Below are positions 20,231 to 29,192 of a stretch of DNA of 64,000 nucleotides, one piece after another. The DNA comes from Thiotrichales bacterium 19S3-11 (GTDB taxonomy: Bacteria > Pseudomonadota > Gammaproteobacteria > Francisellales > Francisellaceae): NCBI GenBank assembly GCA_021713295.1, contig JAKJJU010000010.1, positions 19,036 through 83,035 on the forward strand, written 5' to 3'. The translations under genes were made by a program, and so were the position numbers. Each line of letters starts with the position of its first letter. Within the stretch, counting starts at the first letter, position 1. A model generated the notes under the pieces. The model did not search any database. It was not told where the DNA came from and worked only from the letters and a program-made list of their open reading frames with translations.

Positions 20231-21565
20231 ATGGCTTTAAAATGGTTGTTGCGATGCTTTTCCCTACTAAGCATAGGGTTATTAACGGCTTGCTCATCAA
20301 TGGTTAATTTCTTTGATGCTCCGCGAGAAGGCCAAGCTGCAGAAGTAACTAGTTTGGGTAAAATGCCAAAATACTATATTGTTAAAAAAGGTGATACATT
20401 ACCAAGTATTTCAAGAGAGTATGGTATTAGCGAGAGAGCAATTATATTATGGAATGACTTGAAATCGCCCTATCGAGTTGAAGTTGGTCAAAAACTACAA
20501 TTCTTTTCACCTAAGTCACTTGCTGATAAGGATGTAAATGATATTGAGAATAATCGAAATGATGTAAATTCAGCAAGTGTTGATGATGATAGTAAAATGG
20601 CACAAAGTCAGTTAGATGATAATCAAGATGCGCTTATTCAAGCGGATACCCCTATTGTAAAATCTCAAAACAAACCATCAAAAACAATAAAAAATACAGA
20701 AAATAGCCAGGATGATTTAACTGAAACAAAACCACAAATAGAAGTAAGCGCAGCAGATACTAAAGATACTAAAAAAGATGAAAATCTCACGTCTCAATCC
20801 TCTAAGGCGCTTAAAACAGCTCAAAGTAATTATTATATAGTTCAGCGTGGAGACACGTTGACTGCCATAGCCAGAGACTTTAATTTGACGCTAGCTCAAG
20901 TTGCAATGATTAATCAAATTAAACCACCTTATAACATTTATATTGGTGAAAAATTACTAGTAAATTCTGATCTATATGTTGCTAAAGTAGATAAGCCAAA
21001 TCAAACAAATGAACAAGCAAGTGCTTCTGTAGCGGAAGTTGCCTTACAATCACTTGATAAGTCAAAGCCATCAAATAAGCCACAAGTTATTAACCAACCG
21101 CCAAAACCAGATACGGTAGTACAAAAGCAGAAATCAAAACCAGAAAGCGTAGTGCTAAAGGCAAATGATAAGGCGACGTCGCAAGCGCCTATCGCGAATA
21201 ACTCAGTCGAGTATGCAGGGATTCAATGGCAACTGCCGCTTAAAGGCAAAATAACATCAAATGATACTATATGGTTGGTTAATGCAAAAGCAGGCGATTC
21301 AGTGCGTTCAGCTGCAAAGGGCAATGTCATTTATGCGGGTGTTGGTATCAATGGTTATGGATATATGGTTATAATTGATCATGGAAATGAGTACTTATCA
21401 GCTTATGGGAATTTAGCCTCTAGTAGCGTTAAAGAAGGCCAGTCAGTTAGTCAAGGGCAGATTGTTGGTCAGTTAGGGAAGTTTAATGGTGAGAGTCAAC
21501 TGGACTTTGAAATACGTTATAAAGGTGATCTGATATCGCCAAATAAGGTATTTAATGAGACTTAG
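20231..21565 (+). CDS. nlpD: NlpD-like LysM/LytM lipoprotein, amidase activator
   Basis: A 444-residue probable outer-membrane lipoprotein. The lipobox is LLTAC (Cys21). Two LysM domains follow (about 48-93, YYIVKKGDTLPSISREYGI, and about 199-243, YYIVQRGDTLTAIARDFNL), separated by a long low-complexity linker. The C-terminal LytM domain (about 340-440) lacks the zinc ligands of active M23 peptidases: the usual YAHL position reads AYGNL and LHFEIR reads LDFEIR. That fits a non-catalytic activator of a cell-separation amidase. Unlike in many relatives it does not neighbour rpoS. Its last four bases overlap the convergent kinase-like gene. Confidence 0.85.
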   Translation: MALKWLLRCFSLLSIGLLTACSSMVNFFDAPREGQAAEVTSLGKMPKYYIVKKGDTLPSISREYGISERAIILWNDLKSPYRVEVGQKLQFFSPKSLADKDVNDIENNRNDVNSASVDDDSKMAQSQLDDNQDALIQADTPIVKSQNKPSKTIKNTENSQDDLTETKPQIEVSAADTKDTKKDENLTSQSSKALKTAQSNYYIVQRGDTLTAIARDFNLTLAQVAMINQIKPPYNIYIGEKLLVNSDLYVAKVDKPNQTNEQASASVAEVALQSLDKSKPSNKPQVINQPPKPDTVVQKQKSKPESVVLKANDKATSQAPIANNSVEYAGIQWQLPLKGKITSNDTIWLVNAKAGDSVRSAAKGNVIYAGVGINGYGYMVIIDHGNEYLSAYGNLASSSVKEGQSVSQGQIVGQLGKFNGESQLDFEIRYKGDLISPNKVFNET

Positions 21566-23196
21566 TCAAATTTTGTCTTGTGGTATGGAGATGGCGCTGA
21601 CCTACTAAGCTTTTCGGTTTCTTCTTGATCATAAAAAGTTAGATTTGGAAGTGATGACAGCGATATTGGGCGTCTTCGCAATACAGAAGAAGGAGCATCG
21701 TTATGATTAGTAGTTTCCTCTTCTGTCGAGCTTGACAGAGAAGGATTATATTCTTCAATTATAAGTGTTGTCGTGGGGTCAATGTTGATAACTGGCTTAT
21801 AGTCAGACGCTTCAATTGCTGTAGTTTCAGTATCTATTTTTTCAGTTTTTTCTGCTGGTTGAATTTTTTCGTAGTGGTGTATGTTTTCTTCTATGCCAGT
21901 GAAAAATGCATACTTAAAATTGTTATAAATATAATTAAGTTTTTCAGGCTTAAGTGTATTTGCATACTTTAATGCATTGAGAAAATGTTCCGTATTTTTA
22001 TTGAAGATTTGTTTAAATTTAGCCTGTGGGTCTAGGAGTTGCATCAATTTAATAATCGGGTAGTGTTTTTTATTAACTTCTGTTTCTACAGGCATCCAAG
22101 AGACGATACTTCTGCCAATTTCATCAGAGACCGTTGCTGATCTTCCCCTTAATAAATAGGACCAGTCAATTAATAAGTCTTGATGAGCTAGCTCGCGATT
22201 AAATCTAGCATTACCATAGTCAAAGATTTTTACTTGAAAGTATGTGTTCTCATGATTATAAGGCCCATCTGGAATAATTTTTATATTGCCAGAATGCAAA
22301 TCTTGGTGTGAGATTCCAGCTAACCAGAACTGATGTATAATATCAAAAATCTGATCAATGATTTGTAAAATTTGTCTTGGAGAGTACTTTCTTTCTTCTG
22401 CTTTAGCAATAAACACATCAAGGGTTTCATAACCAAATAAATCTTCATTATCAAATCCATAAACCGACACACCAGCGCGTAATGGGTCAGTTTCATCTTG
22501 TGTTTGAAATGACATATGCTCTAATAAGTTAAATGCATGTTCTTCAACATAGCTTCTTAATTGTGCTTCTTTTTCAAACTCTTCTTTAATTTCTTCAGTA
22601 CGAGCATAAACAAAACCATCCTGGAATGTTTTCTGTTTGCCACCTTTTGTTGGCATAACTTCAGGTCTTGGAGCATTAAAATTAGGCAGTATTCTTTTTA
22701 CTTTGGATTTATCATGAGAGCCTTCGAAGAAACTAGGAGGTGCTACTTCAGTATTAAGTGTTGTTTTTAACGTTAACCAATAGCGAATAATAGCTCTTAA
22801 ACTATCGGTATTTTCATTGCCGTCAATTAATGCGTCAAAATTTATTTTTTCAGTTTCTAAACCACAGGCTGAGACAGCTTTTTTCATCTGATTTTTATCA
22901 GCATTCAAATACCCTTCTATAAACAAATGAATTTGTTTTGTATTATTAGATTTCAATTCCTTAGGTAAAGGCTCAATTAGTTCAAAGCCTTCGTCAACTT
23001 CGGTCTGTGGTTTTTCTTCTTCGAACGTAGCACTCATTCTGATAAGTAAATTACTTAGATCAGTCGCGCGATCTATACCTGATGGGCTCCAGAGAAGCCA
23101 ACGTTTGGCAAGATTTTTTGCTTGTTTGGAATAACTGTCTTTAGATTGTTCAACATATTGGTCTATGGCTGCTAAGACGAGATCTAATTCAGTCAT
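21562..23196 (-). CDS. Kinase-like protein of unknown target, possible effector
   Basis: A 544-residue, hydrophilic, cytosolic-type protein with no signal peptide. A protein-kinase-like catalytic loop HQDLHSGN stands at residues 297-304 and is followed by DYG at 326-328 in KIFDYGNARF, spaced as in kinase folds of the APH/RIO/Kdo-kinase kind. The upstream lobe is weakly defined; K187-K189 and Glu207-Glu210 are the only obvious candidates for the ATP Lys-Glu pair. The N-terminal 150 residues and the Ser/Thr/Glu-rich tail (450-544) match nothing I know. A near-consensus Fur box lies 64-78 bases upstream. It could be a secreted effector or a housekeeping kinase; neither is proven. Confidence 0.55.
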   Translation of the reverse strand: MTELDLVLAAIDQYVEQSKDSYSKQAKNLAKRWLLWSPSGIDRATDLSNLLIRMSATFEEEKPQTEVDEGFELIEPLPKELKSNNTKQIHLFIEGYLNADKNQMKKAVSACGLETEKINFDALIDGNENTDSLRAIIRYWLTLKTTLNTEVAPPSFFEGSHDKSKVKRILPNFNAPRPEVMPTKGGKQKTFQDGFVYARTEEIKEEFEKEAQLRSYVEEHAFNLLEHMSFQTQDETDPLRAGVSVYGFDNEDLFGYETLDVFIAKAEERKYSPRQILQIIDQIFDIIHQFWLAGISHQDLHSGNIKIIPDGPYNHENTYFQVKIFDYGNARFNRELAHQDLLIDWSYLLRGRSATVSDEIGRSIVSWMPVETEVNKKHYPIIKLMQLLDPQAKFKQIFNKNTEHFLNALKYANTLKPEKLNYIYNNFKYAFFTGIEENIHHYEKIQPAEKTEKIDTETTAIEASDYKPVINIDPTTTLIIEEYNPSLSSSTEEETTNHNDAPSSVLRRRPISLSSLPNLTFYDQEETEKLSRSAPSPYHKTKFD

Positions 23197-23259
23197 TGCT
23201 TCTACTCCATTAAAAGCACCTTTATAGTGGTATTAAAAATATAAAGATCAATTAATATA

Positions 23260-23274
23260 TGATAAAAATTATCA
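23260..23274 (-). promoter_or_regulatory. Putative Fur box upstream of the kinase-like gene
   Basis: The site TGATAAAAATTATCA matches the 7-1-7 Fur consensus (TGATAATnATTATCA) at 13 of 14 defined positions. It is the core of a 21-bp perfect dyad, ATATGATAA-AAA-TTATCATAT, at 23257-23277. On the minus strand it sits just upstream of a possible TTGATC / TATAAA promoter leading to the gene starting at 23196. Binding by Fur is inferred from sequence only, and such AT-rich dyads can arise by chance in a low-GC genome. Confidence 0.5.
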
Positions 23275-23392
23275 TATTTTTTATAATTTGATTCGGCAAT
23301 AGAAAACTTTAATGAATTGAAACATAAAAAATGGTATAATGATGAAGTATTATTAATTAATCAGAAGATAAAAGCTGTTTTGACAAAGAAGA

Positions 23393-24610
23393 TTAGCTTA
23401 AAATTTGACAAATAATCACACCAATTCCTGCAATAAATACTATGAACCATAAGTAATACTGCTGTGAAAGTTTATAATTAAATGTCAATTGCTGTAGTTT
23501 GAGGCGTATACCCATTAATACAGGTAAAAGTAAGAACATAATGCAAACAAAAACACCAACGTAGCTTATAGCAATCACAAATAAATTAGGATAAAAAAGT
23601 ACGATAGTTAATGGTATTGCAAAACATAATAAGGTTGTAATGCTTCGTCTTAGAATCGGTTGGCGAATATAGTCAAGTCTAAAGCTATCTTTAATAAAAT
23701 GATATAAAGCAAGGCTTACACCAAGATATGATGTCATAACAGAGATATCTGTGAATACATTAATGCTAAATTTAGCAACATGCGCTTGAGCAATTTTATC
23801 AGATAGTGCGGTTAAAACATCTCCAATATTTGTATCAGCAACGGCTTTGTGTGAAAAGATTGATTGCATAAAGCTAATTGGACCATTCAAAGGCAAAGTC
23901 CCTAAAACTGCTATTTCCCACAAGATATATAGGATAAATGGTATCGTGCTACCAATAATCATGACACGAAAAATTGCTTTTTTATCACGATGCAAGTAGT
24001 CAACTAAAGGTGGTACGATAATATGAGAGGTAAAAGAGGTAATTAAAACAGGGATGGCTAATAATAAGGTCATTGAGTTAAATGCATGATCACCTAAATT
24101 AGGTGCTTTGATATAATGAAATAAAATAAGACAGACAATAATTAGAAATAATAGCTTAATCGTCAATAGCAGTCGATTAACCCAGTCAACAGAGCCTGTA
24201 CCTAATAAGGTAACACAAGCAAAGATAACAACAAAAGCTATGGCCCAGATTGATTGAGGAATAAAGCTTACTAGGTGATTAAATGCGGAGGATGCCGCTG
24301 AAATATAGGCTACTGAAATAGTATAAAGCAGTAGAATAAAACTCAACCATGAAATAACTGCCCCTGGCATTCCAAGCGTCATTTTTGCCATGCGCCCAAA
24401 GCTTGTGCCTTTTGGCATATGAAGCGCAATATCTGAGACTAGAATAGCCGTATAAGTCATTAATAACCAAGAAAATAACATTAAAAGCATAGCCAGTGGA
24501 AAGCCAAGTTCTGCTGTAATGATAGGTATTGCTAAAATACCAGCACCAATTTGCGTGCCAATAACAATCATAGTGCTACCAAATTGGCGTTGAATAGATG
24601 CACTTTGCAT
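23393..24610 (-). CDS. Aromatic amino acid permease (HAAAP family, TyrP/Mtr-like)
   Basis: A 405-residue carrier with 11 predicted helices. The first helix carries the family motif GTQIGAGILAIPI, and MPKGTSFGRMAKMTLG follows helix 2. It belongs to the hydroxy/aromatic amino acid permease family that imports Tyr or Trp with protons in the inner membrane. Which amino acid it carries cannot be decided. It appears monocistronic, with the kinase-like gene about 197 bases downstream on the same strand. Confidence 0.85.
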   Translation of the reverse strand: MQSASIQRQFGSTMIVIGTQIGAGILAIPIITAELGFPLAMLLMLFSWLLMTYTAILVSDIALHMPKGTSFGRMAKMTLGMPGAVISWLSFILLLYTISVAYISAASSAFNHLVSFIPQSIWAIAFVVIFACVTLLGTGSVDWVNRLLLTIKLLFLIIVCLILFHYIKAPNLGDHAFNSMTLLLAIPVLITSFTSHIIVPPLVDYLHRDKKAIFRVMIIGSTIPFILYILWEIAVLGTLPLNGPISFMQSIFSHKAVADTNIGDVLTALSDKIAQAHVAKFSINVFTDISVMTSYLGVSLALYHFIKDSFRLDYIRQPILRRSITTLLCFAIPLTIVLFYPNLFVIAISYVGVFVCIMFLLLPVLMGIRLKLQQLTFNYKLSQQYYLWFIVFIAGIGVIICQILS

Positions 24611-24828
24611 AAAATCTCCAATAGTATTTATTTTTTTATATGATTAACTTTCATAAGTAGGTTACAAACAATCGTTTAGTATGCCACAATTACCTAAATC
24701 ATTAAAAATAAAAAAGTAAACTTATTTTATTTTGATTATTAAATAAAATTACTTTAGTGCATGGGTTCTTAACGGTTAATAATTTGTTAAAATGCTTAGA
24801 TAAATAGTAGATGAAAGGTTTCATATTT

Positions 24829-26205
24829 ATGTTTCACAGCCAAAATCTAATTCTTAATACAGATTCTTATAAGGCATCGCATTATTTACAATATCCGAAA
24901 GGCGCAGAATATGTTTCAAGCTATATTGAGTCAAGAGGTGGGCGTTATGATCAAACGTTGTTTTTTGGCTTACAGTATTACTTAAAAGCATATCTATCAA
25001 AACCAATTACACAAGCGGATATTAATGAAGCTGAGGATGTTTTGTTAGCACATGGGCTAGTATTCAATAGAAAGGGATGGCAACATATCTTAGAAGCGCA
25101 TCATGGTATTATGCCCGTTCGTATTCAGGCTGTCCGAGAAGGTAGTATCATTGCAAAGCGTCAGGTTATGTTACAAATGGTTAATACAGATCCCCAGTGC
25201 TTTTGGTTAGTAAATTATCTAGAAACTTCACTCTTAAGAGCAATATGGTATCCATCAACGGTTGCAACGCTTTCTTATCATATAAAAAAAATAATACGTC
25301 AGTTTTTGGAAGAAACTGCAGATTCAAGTGACGGTATTTTATTTAAGCTACATGATTTTGGTGCACGAGGTGCAAGTTCTTATGAGAGTGCTGCTTTAGG
25401 TGGTTTAGCACATTTAGTTAACTTTCTAGGTACAGATACGACTTCGGCATTAGTCTATGCTAGGGAGTATTATCATGAGCCTATGGCTGGCTTTTCAATA
25501 CCTGCTGCAGAGCATTCAACGATTACCGCTTGGGGCAAAGCAAATGAACTTCAGGCATATGAAAATATGCTGGATCAATTTTTGGGTGAAGCTAAACTCG
25601 TTGCAGTTGTTAGTGACTCTTATAATCTCTGGCATGCCTTAGAGCACCTTTGGGCAGAGGCGTTAAAAGGAAAAATTATACAATCCAAAGGGGTCGTTAT
25701 TATTAGGCCAGATAGCGGTAATCCGATTGAAGTGGTTTGTAAAACCTTAACAATTTTAATGGAAAAATTTGGTTATGAGATTAATTCAAAAGGTTATAAA
25801 GTACTGCCACCTTATCTGAGAGTAATTCAAGGCGATGGCATATCTTCTGATTCAATTAAAGCGATATTACAGCAAATGAAAGCAGAAGGTTTTTCTGCTG
25901 ATAATATTGCATTTGGTATGGGGGCTGAATTATTACAGAAGGTAAATCGTGATACGCAACGTTTTGCGATGAAAGCATCTGCAATTTGTATTGATGGGCA
26001 ATGGCAAGATATTTATAAAGATCCAATAACTGATCATCAAAAAAAATCTAAGCGTGGACGACTTGCTTTGGTTAAAGAGGCTGAAGTCTTTCAAACGGTA
26101 CGTTTGGATAATTTAAATGGGCGCTTAAATTATTTAGAGCCTATCTTTGAAGATGGACATATTTTAACAGAACAGACGCTCGCTGAAATCAGAGAAATGT
26201 GCTAA
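24829..26205 (+). CDS. nadV: Nicotinamide phosphoribosyltransferase (NadV/NAMPT type)
   Basis: Makes NMN from nicotinamide and PRPP for NAD salvage. At about 458 residues it matches NAMPT/NadV rather than the shorter PncB. Landmarks are NTDSYKASHYLQYPKGAEYVSSY-type N terminus, RGGRYDQTLFFGLQYYLK, LHDFGARGASS, VVIIRPDSGNP and the VIQGDGISSDSI loop. The ATG at 24829 is preferred because GAAAGG lies 10 bases upstream. No nadM partner is adjacent. Such genes often indicate reliance on host or environmental nicotinamide, which is inference here. Confidence 0.9.
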   Translation: MFHSQNLILNTDSYKASHYLQYPKGAEYVSSYIESRGGRYDQTLFFGLQYYLKAYLSKPITQADINEAEDVLLAHGLVFNRKGWQHILEAHHGIMPVRIQAVREGSIIAKRQVMLQMVNTDPQCFWLVNYLETSLLRAIWYPSTVATLSYHIKKIIRQFLEETADSSDGILFKLHDFGARGASSYESAALGGLAHLVNFLGTDTTSALVYAREYYHEPMAGFSIPAAEHSTITAWGKANELQAYENMLDQFLGEAKLVAVVSDSYNLWHALEHLWAEALKGKIIQSKGVVIIRPDSGNPIEVVCKTLTILMEKFGYEINSKGYKVLPPYLRVIQGDGISSDSIKAILQQMKAEGFSADNIAFGMGAELLQKVNRDTQRFAMKASAICIDGQWQDIYKDPITDHQKKSKRGRLALVKEAEVFQTVRLDNLNGRLNYLEPIFEDGHILTEQTLAEIREMC

Positions 26206-26345
26206 TGCTATCGATTGAGACTTTGGCTAGGTTGCAATAGTGCTTAGTCTTCAAAAGTAATTCTTCACTTACCCTGATTGACTTCTACCTTAACATTTGC
26301 TAGCGTTTGACGGGATAGTATTTATTAATTTTGGAGTTATTTATT

Positions 26346-28184
26346 ATGGCAAAGCCCGTAAAAACAATTATTGGAGTCGTTGTAGTTGTCGTAATTGCCG
26401 GAGGGCTTTATGCTTGGGGTGATCACTATGCACAAGAAAAAGCCGATGTTCAGGCAAAGGCTTTGATTAAGAAAATACAACAGCAGAGTCCTGATATTAA
26501 AGACATTACTTACCATGCGATTAACGTTGGTCCTCTGTCTTTCATTACGCATCACTTTAGTATTAATCATGTTAAGATGACAATTGCAAATCAGCCAATA
26601 CAAATCGATTCAATTAGTGTTGATAACTTTGTTTTAGGTAACAATGATGAGCTTGAGAAAGTTGATGTTTCTTTTAATCATGTTGCTCTTGATTTAGATA
26701 AAAAAGGGCCTGCAAAAGACTATCTTGATATCCTAAAAGCCAGGAAATCTCAGCTTAAGGCATTGCTGGAGAAAGATAAAAAAGATAATCCACATTCACA
26801 AGATACAGAAATTCAAGCTTATGTTGGATGGTTTGAAATTCTAGATGCCGTAGCAAATAAATATGCAACAAGCTATGGTGATTTATCTTTTGCATATAAT
26901 CGACAGGCAAAAACAGTTACTACTGATTTTAATTTGTGGCTTAAACAAAGTCATGATAAGCCTTTAGTACACATCAAATCAGACTTAGATAATGTGAATT
27001 TTGATAGTAAACTAGCAGATGATATTTTAGGTAAGGCAAAACCACAAGCTCAGGTTGTCGAATTTAATTTTGATCATGTATTACAAACAGATTCAAAAGC
27101 CGCGAATGAAGCAATAAAATCATATTTACATGGTGTTGACCCAACATTTGATATGAAGTTGGACTATAAACCAGATAATCAGTCGATGAGTTGGTTTATG
27201 AATTTTGATAATAGTTATACCCTAGGTAAAAAGGATGTTAGTAAACAACATTATAAAGGTCAGCTTTCCTTAAATGATGTGACATTAAATCAATATACGA
27301 TTGATGATATTTTTAATCAGGCTAAACCATTAGCAGGGTTTGAAAAGGCCTATATTAGTGGCTCTAATGCAGATATTGATGCCCGATTCGATTTTCCAAA
27401 AGGCTTTGTCTTAAATCAGGCTGCAAATATTGGTGTTAAAGCAATCGTAGAACAATTACCTTATGAAAACTATGACTTTTATGTCAAAGGAAATGGTGAT
27501 TATAATGAAAAATCACAGGTTGATGATGCAAACTTTGCGTTTGGTATTAAAGATAAGCTAGATATGAATGTATTAGCGAAAACAAAAGTTACATCGAAGT
27601 TAATGATTGCTGATTATGTTGATATGTTTAGAAAAGCATTTGAAGAAAATCAAGATGAGTCATCTGGCGTTGCTAAAAACCAAAACCAGCAAGAAGATAC
27701 ACTACAATCATTAATCGACACCTTTAACCAAGCCAAAGCAATTAATGAAAAGATGCAATTAGTTGATTGGCAGTTTACGCTGACGAATCATAATGAATTT
27801 TTAGAGAATATGACCAAAATTGCAAGTACAATTTTAGGAACGCCTGAGCCTGAAGTTAAGGAAATGCTAAAGTCAATTGTTAATGGCGTTGTAGAATCTC
27901 AAGATGGTCTTTTACCTGTAAAAAATTACCAGAAGCAAATCGATCAATTTATAGATAAACCGAATCGATTAACATTATCAGTTGATCCAAAGCCACCAGT
28001 TACAATTGCTCAATTCTATCAGACAATGATTGACTATGCGCTTTATCAACAGCAGCAAATGGAAAGCTCGCAGCAAACTCAGCCAGGTGCGGAAGTTGTT
28101 GCCGTAAATATGCCTAAAAAAGTTGATAAAAAAATGTTAAAAAATAATATTCAGCAATTAAATATTAAATTGACTGCAGAATAA
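26346..28184 (+). CDS. Large membrane-anchored periplasmic protein (DUF945/YdgA-like)
   Basis: About 612 residues with an N-terminal membrane anchor (TIIGVVVVVVIAGGLYAWG, about 7-25) and a long hydrophilic domain facing the periplasm. The layout (anchor, Gly-Leu-Tyr-Ala-Trp-Gly, then an amphipathic helix and beta-rich repeats alternating with Asp/Lys-rich segments) resembles DUF945/YdgA, or more distantly AsmA-like proteins. Family membership is tentative and the function unknown. GGAG sits 9 bases before the ATG at 26346. Its last 27 bases overlap the convergent ylqF gene. Confidence 0.5.
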   Translation: MAKPVKTIIGVVVVVVIAGGLYAWGDHYAQEKADVQAKALIKKIQQQSPDIKDITYHAINVGPLSFITHHFSINHVKMTIANQPIQIDSISVDNFVLGNNDELEKVDVSFNHVALDLDKKGPAKDYLDILKARKSQLKALLEKDKKDNPHSQDTEIQAYVGWFEILDAVANKYATSYGDLSFAYNRQAKTVTTDFNLWLKQSHDKPLVHIKSDLDNVNFDSKLADDILGKAKPQAQVVEFNFDHVLQTDSKAANEAIKSYLHGVDPTFDMKLDYKPDNQSMSWFMNFDNSYTLGKKDVSKQHYKGQLSLNDVTLNQYTIDDIFNQAKPLAGFEKAYISGSNADIDARFDFPKGFVLNQAANIGVKAIVEQLPYENYDFYVKGNGDYNEKSQVDDANFAFGIKDKLDMNVLAKTKVTSKLMIADYVDMFRKAFEENQDESSGVAKNQNQQEDTLQSLIDTFNQAKAINEKMQLVDWQFTLTNHNEFLENMTKIASTILGTPEPEVKEMLKSIVNGVVESQDGLLPVKNYQKQIDQFIDKPNRLTLSVDPKPPVTIAQFYQTMIDYALYQQQQMESSQQTQPGAEVVAVNMPKKVDKKMLKNNIQQLNIKLTAE

Positions 28185-29018
28185 TTCATTATCCTTGTTA
28201 TCTGGGTGCTCAAGTGATATTTTTCCTAAGCGGCCGTTGCGATAATCAAGTATTAATCGCTCAGCTGCTCGATGTAGGTTTGCCTGCTTATTTTCTCTAA
28301 TTGCGCCAATGTGTTTCGCTATATTATCTAAAATTAAGTCACTTGATTGTAAGTGACTGTCAATTTGATAGCGTGTTTGTAAGCAGTTGGGATAGTAGTA
28401 GATAAGGTAATCGATAAAAAAATACGCACTACTTAAGTAATCCATTGCCGTATCTCGAATTGCTCCAGAAATAGCTAGTTTAAAGCCAGATGCTTCATCT
28501 TTTGGACTTGGTGACATAATACCGGGCGTGTCACGAATAAAAAATTCACGTGATAAAGTAATCGGTTGAATTTGACGGGTTACTGCTGGCTCATTGCCTA
28601 CTTTAGCAATTTTTTTACCAGCTAGTGTATTGATTAATGAAGATTTTCCAACATTAGGGATGCCAAGAATAATCGCTCTTATTGGTTTTAAAATCGTGCC
28701 GCGCTTTGGTAGCATGTGCTTAGCTTTTTCAATTAACGTATTAGCAAGCTTTTTATCTTGATTTATATTTAAAGTAATTGCATTGTCAAACTGTTTGAGC
28801 CACAGTTTAGTAATTTTAGGGTCTGCTAAATCTTTTTTCGAAAGTATTTTTAGATGTTTTTGATTGCTAATTAACTCCTGAATTAACGGATTACTGCTAG
28901 CTAGCGGTAAACGAGAGTCAATTATTTCAATAACAAGGTCAATGCTTGGCAGTAGTTTTGCCAGCTCTTTTCTTGTTTTGTGCATATGGCCTGGAAACCA
29001 GTGAAGAATACTACTCAT
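28158..29018 (-). CDS. ylqF: YlqF/RbgA-like ribosome assembly GTPase
   Basis: A circularly permuted GTPase that helps late 50S assembly. In 286 residues the motifs come in the order G4 (LSKKDLADP), G1 (GIPNVGKSSLIN), then G3 (DTPGIMSP), diagnostic of the YlqF/YawG family. The N terminus WFPGHMHKTRKEL and the C-terminal ANTAR-like helix region are also typical. The gene is divergent from the GlcNAc operon and overlaps the preceding gene tail to tail. Confidence 0.93.
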   Translation of the reverse strand: MSSILHWFPGHMHKTRKELAKLLPSIDLVIEIIDSRLPLASSNPLIQELISNQKHLKILSKKDLADPKITKLWLKQFDNAITLNINQDKKLANTLIEKAKHMLPKRGTILKPIRAIILGIPNVGKSSLINTLAGKKIAKVGNEPAVTRQIQPITLSREFFIRDTPGIMSPSPKDEASGFKLAISGAIRDTAMDYLSSAYFFIDYLIYYYPNCLQTRYQIDSHLQSSDLILDNIAKHIGAIRENKQANLHRAAERLILDYRNGRLGKISLEHPDNKDNELFCSQFNI

Positions 29019-29192
29019 AAGGATGTAAATTATATGCTAAATTTTTTAGTTAATGGTAACAGAATTTTAAGTTTTTATTAACCCCATTGTCATAATTAGA
29101 CAAAAGGTTGTAATTCTATATCAATAGTAATTTATTTTTAACTCAGCTTTGACTAATATGATATCAATTAAGAATAAATGACATGATGTAAC

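Noticed and set aside
22561..22770. Phe-rich plus-strand frame inside the kinase-like gene
   Set aside because: Its composition is that of the reverse complement of Lys/Glu-rich coding sequence.
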